Origin: Marthasterias glacialis | Lineage: Eukaryota > Echinodermata > Asteroidea > Forcipulatida > Asteriidae | Reading direction: 5' to 3' | Assembly (NCBI GenBank): GCA_911728455.2 | Contig: OU452239.1 | Location: forward strand, 4,748,384-4,812,383 | DNA length: 64,000 nt | In this document: piece after piece, positions 22,335 through 64,000 of the stretch | How the letters are laid out: each line of letters opens with the position of its first letter | Numbering within the stretch: position 1 is the first letter of the stretch | Notes under the pieces: model-generated | The model's input: only the letters and a program-made list of their open reading frames with translations | Told to the model about the DNA's origin: nothing | The model's database searches: none | Position numbers and translations under genes: made by a program

Positions 22335-23290
22335 TGACATCAATACACATAAATGTTTCCCCTGGCTGGAAATGGAGGTCGTCTTGCAACACCATTTTGT
22401 AGTTTCGGAACAACGGAGCAAAGGTCGTCTGGTCATTCTACTGCGGAGCATGCGTAGACCACGCACACACCATATATTGCTTCGATTTACCCACTCAAGG
22501 ATGAAAATAGGTTGTGCATTTATTTCTGTTTTGTGGCCATTGAGAGGCGTTTTTTGTGTAATTCCTGATTATAGACCTTTGTCATTTTGTTCCAAGAAGG
22601 GGATTATGAGGCAGCGAGGGGCTTTCACCATTGTTCATTGATTGTATTTCGGCTGAATGGAGGCAAGTCAGAGTGAGCCGGCAATCGAGCCATGGTTCTG
22701 TGTTTAGTGCCACTCTTATGTCGTAGGTAATGGCCGATGTTAATTCATGCTGCATGAATTTAATAATAATAATAGTGGCTTCTTTTATAGCACTCAACTC
22801 CGTCACTCAGTGACTCTCCAACAATAATACCCCTGGTCATTGGGCCATCTATTTCATTCCTTAAACCATCTCAGCTCCCTGCTAGTATACAGCCTGGGCT
22901 GCCAAGTTTGTAGCGCACCAAGTTAAATCAATCACATGAACCACCTCTGCCCTCACAGGCACCCATTTACCCCTGGGTGAAGAATAGCAATTATAGTTAA
23001 GTGTCTTGCTCAAAGACACAAGTGTCATGACTGGGATTCAAACCCACATCCTGATGACTTAGCCACCAGAACTGATGAGTCTGCTGCACTAAACTGCTCG
23101 GCCACAACACGCTACAATTTGAGGTTTGACATTTCGAGCACTGAAACGGACTATCCAACAAAGAGATTCTTCATTCTCTTCGCATTGTCAAATTAGGTGG
23201 TTTCTTTGTGCCAAAGGTACCCTCAAAGAAAAAATATTCCAGCAATTCTGCCAAAAGAATCCTGCCAGGGGGACGGGACAAAAATAAGGG
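22335..23290. repeat. Dispersed repeat, copy 1, interrupted by a SINE
   Basis: 22335-22757 and 23200-23290 match the second copy at 40262-41640: GTTTCCCCTGGCTGGAAA..., GGAGCAAAGGTCG, TTGTTCCAAGAAG, AAGTCAGAGTGAG, GGCAATCGAGCCATGGTT, then TCTTTGTGCCA...CCCTCAAAGAAAAA and TCTGCCAAAAGAATCC. ORFs here (22372-22641) are degenerate and not conserved between copies. Confidence 0.8.
22763..23115 (-). mobile_element. tRNA-derived SINE with (ATT)n tail
   Basis: On minus it starts GTAGCGTGTTGTGGCCGAGCAG. A serine/leucine-tRNA-like head carries an A box (GGCCGAGCAG, 23093-23104) and B box (GGGTTTGAATCCC, 23034-23046). The body contains TTTGAGCAAGACACTTAAC and CCCAGGGGTAAATGGGTGCC, and the tail is an ATT repeat. 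AATTT flanks both sides (22758-22762 and 23116-23120) as a likely target duplication. The body type is common in marine animal genomes. Confidence 0.85.
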
Positions 23291-23378
23291 GTAACTGGAT
23301 AAAGAATGTCTCTTTGGGCAGGGATTTAAAAGTCTGAATGTAGGCTAAGGTAACTTTATGTTTCCAATTAACATTTAC

Positions 23379-56870
<33,492 letters not shown>

Positions 56871-56922
56871 GGGTCAGCCCCAGGTAACCTGCTTTTGGAG
56901 CAGGTGACATGGAGCTGACCCC
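56871..56922. repeat. Imperfect inverted repeat (hairpin)
   Basis: GGGTCAGCCCCAGGTAACCT and its near reverse complement AGGTGACATGGAGCTGACCC are separated by GCTTTTGGAGC. About three mismatches. Confidence 0.65.
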
Positions 56923-57208
56923 GGTGCTGACGTAAGTACATTTTTTTGTTATTCGGCGAAACACTTTAGAAGTTTGACACACATTGTCACCCAAAAACAG
57001 CAACTTTGTGAGCATTTTGTAATTTTTGTATTTGTAGACGTGTCCTTTTGTAGTAAGCTGGGCTTAAGAATAATTTAATGTTGCAATTTCACCATGAGAA
57101 TAATTATTTTACAATCTGTTCTTGAATCACGGAGCGTTTCGGACGTACATGTACCGCTAACAATGAAAGTAGTCTGTTCAGCTGTTCAAAGATGCATTGG
57201 TATGACTA

Positions 57209-57305
57209 CTAGGGGAAGTTGGCGTTCGGTTAGCTCTTGCTTGAGGCTCACCTGGATGAGCAAACCCTGGTCGAACCGGGCAAGCTAACCGAACGCTTCC
57301 ACTAG
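57209..57305. repeat. Inverted-repeat element with ~26-bp arms
   Basis: CTAGGGGAAG...CGTTCGGTTAGCT pairs with AGCTAACCGAACGCTTCCACTAG. The ~40-bp centre contains GGTCGAACCGG. Confidence 0.75.
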
Positions 57306-58328
57306 AAATAGTCAGGAATTGTGTAATCACATGGCTTTTGAATGATTAAATTGTTTCTGGTAACCTGACCAGCCATATTAAAACCAGTGAGACCGTCAAA
57401 TTTTTATCAATTTTTTTTTTACAAAATATGTTTTCTCACAAAGGCAGCCAGTTGTCTTGTATCTCTACAGAAATTACACACCAGCAAAAATAGTTCTGAT
57501 GACGAGACAAAAAGTTACATTATTTACGTTAAAAAGCGTGCAAAAGACAAATGTAAATTCATTTTATGGTTATTTCTTACTTCACAAACGGGTGGCATCA
57601 GTTTAGTTGCAACTACAAAAATCACTATTAGCAGCGCTACAACACTCCATCATAATACCAATTCACTTTGTCAACACAATCAGTCTGCATCTACATGTAA
57701 ACCATACCACACGGTACATAGGCAATCTATCTTGAGGCGGAAACCAGACACGGAATAAAAGTGCAGCTAGTGCAGTGGGTGGAATAAATCCTGTGCCCAT
57801 TTTACACTGTTTCCTCTCTCGTTCATTTGATGTGGTTTCGTAGTGTAATGCTGATTGACTGCGCGTAGAAATGGTTTTTGTTTATAATCTAGTGGCAGAT
57901 TTATTTAAAAAACCATTGGAAGAACTTTGTAATACGGCTTAAGCTTACCGGTAATACTGTTGATATTTTCGACTGGCCAGTGGACCCTTGTCTGCTGCAT
58001 AGTCTTTGATTGTTGAAGCTGTTTATAATTTTGTTTGTGTGCAATGTTTGACCAACAGATGGCATTTGCCTATAATTATAACGTTGTTGTAGCGAGATAA
58101 CAAAGACCAGCCAATTCACTGGCCATTTTTTATTAAAACTGGTTTGTGTGTGTCGCCGCGCGGTATGAATGTAGTTGCATCAAAAAATTTAACAATTACA
58201 TGTATATTCTTAGTTTCCTGTAACATTCTGGGGAAAAAGAAAGGGAGGTAAAAATTTATTCTGAAATTTTGCTTTCGTTTTTCATACATGTGGGCCTATG
58301 TTTAATTTATCGTGCAAGATCTGACAAG
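57306..58328. other. Non-coding stretch
   Basis: ORF 57387-57758 (123 aa) has no recognisable domain. Nothing else is seen. Confidence 0.45.
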
Positions 58329-58488
58329 GCAACAGATCTAACACATTTAGAATATAGAAATGCTTGCTTCACTCGAAACACAATGACCAATGACCGTTGC
58401 ACCCCGCAATGCTGTTGATCACGATGTTGGTCAATGTGTTTCAAGTGAAGCAAGCGTTTTCTAAATTCCAAGAGTTAGAATCTGTTGC
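58329..58488. mobile_element. Palindromic MITE-like element, 160 bp
   Basis: The left arm GCAACAGATCTAAC...AGAAATGCTTGCTTCACTCG...AACACAATGACC is the imperfect reverse complement of GGTCAATGTGTTTCAAGTGAAG...GTTAGAATCTGTTGC. The short centre is near 58410. Confidence 0.78.
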
Positions 58489-58839
58489 ATTAACGTGGAA
58501 AATAAATATTGAAATGAATTGAATTGAATTTAAAAATAAAATAAAATCATCTGCAAACGTCGATGATTCTCCAACATGCGCATTGGACCACAGAGAATAT
58601 GGTCAGACACAAATCGTCTCGAAGTTTCTACCGGGTCATAGGTTCATGCGTAAATTTATCTCCAGCCATAAATGCTTTAACTGGGCACTATTATCAGAGA
58701 AAGTGCATACTGACGACTGGTAAAAGAGGCTTACGATGCACGGTCATCCAAATGGACAGGATTATCTTTTTTAGACATCGTTTTCAGAATTTACATGTAC
58801 TCTGCTTTCACCTACATTTATGCAAATGATTTCCCTTTA

Positions 58840-59345
58840 AAGAGCAGCAACAAGATCAATGACCTGAACAACACCTTTGAGTGAATCTAAGAAGAATCAT
58901 CAAACCTAGGCCTGAAGGTATCCTAGCAGAGAAACAAACTATCTGTACAAAGCCTACGTGTACGCACTGATAACAACACCCCTTCATTCCACAAATGGTA
59001 GTTAAGGAAGACTTTATCTGACTTGGAAGCAAGATCTCAAGCTCATGATGAAGTATGCAGTACACCTGACATCCTCTTCAACCATGAGCACCTTAAACAG
59101 GGTGTGGAAGCTTCACAGACTCAAACTGTCAACCAAGCTTGCCATATACTGGACCTGTGTCTCTCCACTTCTCCTGTACGGCTCAGATACTTGGACCCTC
59201 TTAAAATCCGGCCTGTGAACCCTGGAAGTCTTCAATCAATGCTATCAGAGAACCATCTTGGACATACAATGGCACAAACACATGAACTGTAATCGTGAAG
59301 ATCTAACATACCTGGCATTCAGGTTGGCTCAGTGGTTTCTTTCAA
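58840..59345 (+). pseudogene. LINE reverse-transcriptase remnant
   Basis: One plus frame from about 59080 reads STLNRVWKLHRLKLSTKLAI, then PLLLYGSDTWTLLKSGL, a stop, and TLEVFNQCYQRTILDIQWH. This is the LLYGSETWTL...LRRILGIRWHD region found near the C-terminus of many non-LTR retrotransposon polymerases. It is broken by a stop and truncated at both ends. The longer ORF in another frame (59023-59292) is a chance reading. Confidence 0.8.
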
Positions 59346-60299
59346 AGCCTTTCACCTCTGATTTGGTTTTCAGTCCCTACCTGATTGCGTGGATCCTATT
59401 TGGGGTTTCTTCCCACATCTAAAACTGACATTTCTTCATCAACTTCTCTACACAGGTATCTACAGGCCTAAGGGTTACTTCAACTTACACTTTTGAGGGT
59501 CCCTTGGTTTTATTACCAGAAATATTTCTGTCAATAAATCTGTCAAATTAAGTCCATCGACTGTTTGCTGTGTTTGCAAGCCACTGCATGCTTGTAATGG
59601 TATGCTGTTGCACACAACGCTGGCCCACCACAACCAACGGCTCATGTATTTTACACGTACGTACGGCCATATTATTTGTTTTCGAAAGGCGATGCCGATT
59701 TAAGGATTCTGAATGACGGTAAACAACACATTTGTAGAACCCAATTTTATTTTGAGTGAGATCCAATTTCAAACAAGAACCCTAGGTGCGCAACTGTGAT
59801 GGAAAAAAAATCAAATTAGATTTACCACATTGAGACCTGAGGTTTGTGTAAGAACTTCATAGTTCTAGTAGGTAAAGGTATGCTGCGTGCAACGCTGGTC
59901 CACTTCCATCATTTCCAATAAACAAGCTGATAGTCTTTGTTATCTCACTACTTTGCATGTAATTTTGATGTACATGTATATTAAACAGCCTTTGTGTTTA
60001 CAACTAATTTAAATAATTATTAGTACTTTTGAACTCAGTTTAACTTGTGTCTTTGCTGCAAAAATTTTTGGCAAAAGTCTGGCAGAAGTCTGGCAATCTC
60101 TACTTCTGCCTACCCTTTTTGTGAAGTGGTAAGGACCATTTAAGGATGTGTTGTCTAATGGGGTGTTTCAAAATAACATGAAATATGTGTCAACCAGTGG
60201 GTCAAAATTTCAAGTATGCTGAAATAATCATACATACACATATTTTTTATTGCCAGATCTTATACTTATTGAAACTGAGAGGAAATTCTAATGCTCCCT
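59346..60299. other. Non-coding stretch
   Basis: No supported feature. Confidence 0.45.
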
Positions 60300-61070
60300 C
60301 TGTTTAACTGTCAGCGAGACGTTGAAAATAGCAACCCCACTGCTGTTACGCATGGGACAATGTCTATTGTAGCCCTCCACAAATATTTTTAAAAGCAATA
60401 TAAATGTAAAATAAAGGCTAGTTTTATGAGAAATGCATACTCCTGAAAAAAAGAAGATGAAAAAATCTCAGAAAAACAATGGCTTGATTTATCTACACCA
60501 CAGTTAGGCATGCCGCATGGTGCTATGAAAGCATCACTCCAGTGACCAATCACTACAAAATAAACAGAAGGCTCACTATCTCATCAAATCCTACCTGGAC
60601 CCCATTAGGTATAACACATAAATAAATGACAAAAATGATGTTAGTATATGATTAAAACTTTTCACTGTGTAGATGAAAAACTTAAGACCTTGCATAAGCG
60701 TTATGCATGGGACAGCCCTGTTACGCATGGGACAATGTCAAGAAGCATTAATTGCTATGCTGATAAGTTGGTTTTTGTGGGTGTCTTTTGTCAGTAATTC
60801 ATGCACAATACATCCAACAGGATTAAACCATATAAAAACATTGATTTAAGACTAATTTATCTACACACCAATCAGATATTTAGCATACATTATGTAGTGC
60901 TACAAAAGATTTATATAACTCACGACAAGATCCTTGCCACTTGATTGGTGGAACTTACATAACGTGGTATTCAATATTACTCCCATCCACGTCGGTGATC
61001 AAAAAGTCCTATTTGCCCATGGGGAATGGTAAACTATTCAACGGTTAGGATCATACGTGTCTCCAGTGTC
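60300..61070. repeat. Dispersed repeat (GCATGGGACAATGTC family), copy 1
   Basis: It contains repeated ACGCATGGGACAATGTC-type phrases (60350, 60720), GACCAATCACTACAAAAT and ATTAAAACTTTTC, which recur in 63230-63960. 60915-61060 matches 30865-31010. Confidence 0.7.
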
Positions 61071-63229
61071 TACATGGAGTCGTCCACGTTATTTAGTGGA
61101 GGGGGAGGGGGGATTTTCAAAGTGTGGGATGGTCAAGATGTCTACTTTATGTTTCTTGTGAAAATGACATGGATCTGTATGTGAGTTATATAAAACAAAT
61201 ATTGAGTGGCTTTAATTCGTGAAATGGGAGGAATATTATCGCTTGGTAAATTTTGGATTTTAGATCGCGCTTAGAGCGGTCGGATAGGGTAAAGTATAAC
61301 TATTTTTTTTTAAATTGACTCCAAAAAATGGGAAAACTTAACAAAAGAAAAATATACCATTTTCGAGGATGATAATTCTGAACTGCAGAAAAAATGCCAC
61401 CCGGCGGTAGAGCCAACAGCCATTTGAAAGGAATTGATTTCCATAGTGTCTTAGGAAATGTCAAACATTTTAACAATGTCAACAGTCATAAAAAGAATTG
61501 TAAGGGGGGGGGGGGAGGGATTTGAAGGGGAGAAACCTGTAATGTTTATGAGGGGCTGTTCAAAATTGTACTCATTTGACTAATCATAGAACCCTACCTT
61601 ATTTTTTTTTTTTAAAAATTAAAAAAAAATTAAAGTGGTTGTTTGCATGTTAAAAGATGTGAAAATGATGGAATACATGCCGTTTCTTGTTTAAAAAAGG
61701 AAAGAAAAGAACCTGGATCCAGACCTGCGACAAAATCTTCCGCTAGCGGAAGTTTTGACTAAGGATGTGCGCGAAATCATCGTGTGAAAGGAACCTTTGT
61801 TTATTGAACGACATCCTGTGCGAAATCTCCCATACTACGCATGCGTGGCAACTATTTTTGTGTGACCTTTGCATCGCAACGTAATTATAAGCACTGTCAA
61901 GACTGTTGACTTGAGCTGGCTCAAGTTGAGCATTCACGCTGCTGGTGCTGCTTTTTGCGGCATATTCTTAACTCTGTTCGTCATAGAAATAGAATGAAAA
62001 CAATTTATTTTCAACTACTAACCTTTTTAATTGCCCTTGCCCTTAAATAAATGCAAAAAACCCGCTTCAACTGACATAATTAGACAAGAAAAAACAATCT
62101 TTTTACTGCTGTCTTAAATGCAAACAAACGTTGAAAGTCACTCTCTGGTTGGTGCAAAAGACAGAAAAATTTGCTTTAAAAAGCAAAACGTATAGCAAAC
62201 ATGCGTAAAGGTACGCAGTATCAGGGAAATTCCCTTTGAAATCACTGGTGTGCATATTAATAAGGTTCCTAAGGCAGCCCGCCAATAAGAAAATTCGTTA
62301 CCTGCTCTGTACTACTTAAAAAAAATTTTTTATTGGCTGAATTCCCAAATAACGAAGGAATTCAACTAATAGGAAAATTTGTTAGGAGCTACATGTAGGA
62401 ATTCAGCCAGCACGTGCATTGTTTCATGAACACTGCAGTTAGTACATGTAAGTCACGCTATTAGAATACCAAAAACTATTATTTCTCGGCAAAAGAAATC
62501 TCGCATCTTTTCCGTTTTTTTCCTGAGCCTGGTTTTGCACCCCAAAACATGCAAAACAAACGGGCTGATTCTACTGGTAGTATTATCTATTTCGCTGATA
62601 TATCAGTCATTCGCTGGTTACCAGTGATGTGTGCACTATCATAGCGCACAATGGTTGTGAGTTTTTTACTTTAGCCGTGTGAAAGCTCGCTAAATCATTC
62701 ATGCATGATGACAACAAATAAACAATCAGCGCTCGTAAAATGTGTAGCAAGGGACGTTGGTAATTTTTTCGTCATGTGAAAAGGGCATGCCTAGGCCTAA
62801 GATAGTTGTTTATTAGGGGACGCCAATAAGCAGCCAATAAGCGCACATTATTATGAGTCATGACCATAAAAATAGAACCCAGAGAACGCTGAGTGCGTCA
62901 GTATGTGTGCGCTTCCGTTGTGAGACCATGTTATGGACGCACGTATGCCATTTTTATGCGGCTGTTTCATGTCAACACTGTGATACACAGGCTTGCCATC
63001 TTGTAGCATTACAACCGACGGCCATTCGAAGAAAAAGAGCGAAAACAGGCACATTTGGGCGTGTACGCCGGGCCCCCTGGCGGACAAATGAGAGAATATC
63101 GGGATCCGGGACGTCGACGTTAAGTGTTTCCCGATTTTTCCCGATTTTTCAAGGACGGTCGAGTTACACTTGTAAATATATAAAGGTGTAACTCGGAAAT
63201 CACCTCTTTTTGCTTCGCCTCGTGAAATG
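61071..63229. other. Non-coding stretch with a GC-richer segment
   Basis: It contains a 12-G run near 61505. 62850-63200 is richer in GC and CpG than most of the window and carries opposing ORFs (62853-63191 plus, 62851-63240 minus) without recognisable domains. It could be a promoter-like segment, but nothing proves it. Confidence 0.35.
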
Positions 63230-63960
63230 GAACAGTCCAAATTTTACCTTGTGATAATATTCCTCCCATTGCACTCTGAGCCACTCAATATTTGTGTACT
63301 ATTCGGTGACCAATCACAACAGAATGAACAGAAGGCTACATGTATATCAAGTCCTACCTAGAATTCTTAAGAATAACATACAAACAAATGACATGAATTG
63401 TGATAAATGAATAAAACTTTTCTGTATATTAAATGAAAAACACAATACCTCGCAGAGCGCTATGCATGGGACAGCCTGATTGGACATGGGGACAATGTCA
63501 GGAAGTATCCATTGCTACATATGTTGGCATATGATTAGCTAGGGCCATACTGCAATACATGTACAATATCCCAGAGGTATTGTGTGAATTACAATCAAAA
63601 AATTGTAATCATTCTATTGAAGAAAAAGTATTGTTAGCACATTTCCTTTAACAACACTGAATAGATTTATTCAATTGCTAAACACGAAACAAATTTATCC
63701 AATTGCTGAACACCAAATGGATTTGTCCCATTTCTACACAACATACTAAATATTCTGCCTTAATCACATGGAGAACAGTACAAAATTGTGTTTTCAACTC
63801 TTCTTACACTCAATAAATACTATTGGACCGAAGACAAGACTGAAATCCAAGGTTTTTAAAGTTTTGTCCCATACGTAACGCTGAAGGCTGAAAACGTTAT
63901 GCATGGGACACCAATTTTGAATCATGCCTCACCAACAAGCTGCATGGTATCAAACCAAGT
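63230..63960. repeat. Dispersed repeat (GCATGGGACA family), copy 2
   Basis: CCTCCCATTGCACTCTGAGC matches 31273, and GACCAATCACAACAGAAT onward matches 60544-60780. TATGCATGGGACAGCCTGAT and TTATGCATGGGACACC repeat the family motif. Confidence 0.7.
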
Positions 63961-64000
63961 TTGTATTTCTTTCCTATTTCTATGTCATAGTGCTACATAA

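Noticed and set aside
23354..23378. In-frame VTLAY-like reading just past exon l as the PP2A C-terminus
   Set aside because: It would need a ~20-nt intron and a weak acceptor lacking a pyrimidine tract; no stop follows in the right place.
58860..58890. Minus-strand DSLKGVVQ followed by GT as the missing PP2A first exon
   Set aside because: It sits in the LINE remnant, has a poor donor, and no suitable Met-led frame precedes it.
62851..63240. 129-codon minus ORF and opposing 112-codon plus ORF in GC-richer sequence
   Set aside because: No recognisable domain, and part overlaps the dispersed repeat; treated as chance in stop-poor GC-rich DNA.

Overview
This is an AT-rich animal nuclear sequence. 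Three things indicate a marine invertebrate, most plausibly a deuterostome such as an echinoderm or hemichordate: a metazoan PP2A scaffold gene split by canonical GT-AG introns, a PAT-like tyrosine-recombinase retrotransposon, and tRNA-derived SINEs with a body type common in such genomes. Species cannot be fixed from the sequence alone. No prokaryotic operon, CRISPR array or rRNA gene is present.

0-6.7 kb: a diverged ~90-bp tandem repeat (1-1290), a 244-bp tandem duplication and a strong small hairpin, with no convincing gene. 6.7-14.1 kb: a plus-strand gene of unknown function, coding for 374 + 54 residues, split by a 5176-bp element (7841-13016) on the minus strand. The element has split direct repeats in the order A1 - gag - B1A2 - RT/RNaseH/tyrosine recombinase - B2. 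The B1A2 block lies inside a recognisable intron between gag and its zinc knuckle. Removing the element exactly, with no target duplication, rejoins the host frame. A ~800-bp TIR element sits in the gene's 3' UTR.

14-23 kb: mostly non-coding, with two fold-back elements and one copy of a dispersed repeat that has been hit by a SINE. 23.4-56.2 kb: twelve minus-strand coding exons of the PP2A 65-kDa scaffold subunit A, covering human-equivalent residues 27 to about 584. The first (~26 codons) and last (~5 codons) coding segments were not found. Its introns hold a 3.2-kb 23-bp minisatellite with higher-order structure (about 32.96-36.13 kb), a second copy of the 3' UTR TIR element, a Harbinger-like MITE nested in a second copy of the dispersed repeat, a tRNA-like fragment, and an oppositely oriented, decayed multi-exon transposase-like gene (48.8-52.6 kb).

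56-64 kb: upstream of the first located PP2A exon lie three fold-back elements, a LINE reverse-transcriptase remnant and several copies of another dispersed repeat family. The only genes likely to be functional are the PP2A scaffold gene and perhaps the retrotransposon. Its paired repeats show no differences by eye, so its insertion is probably recent.
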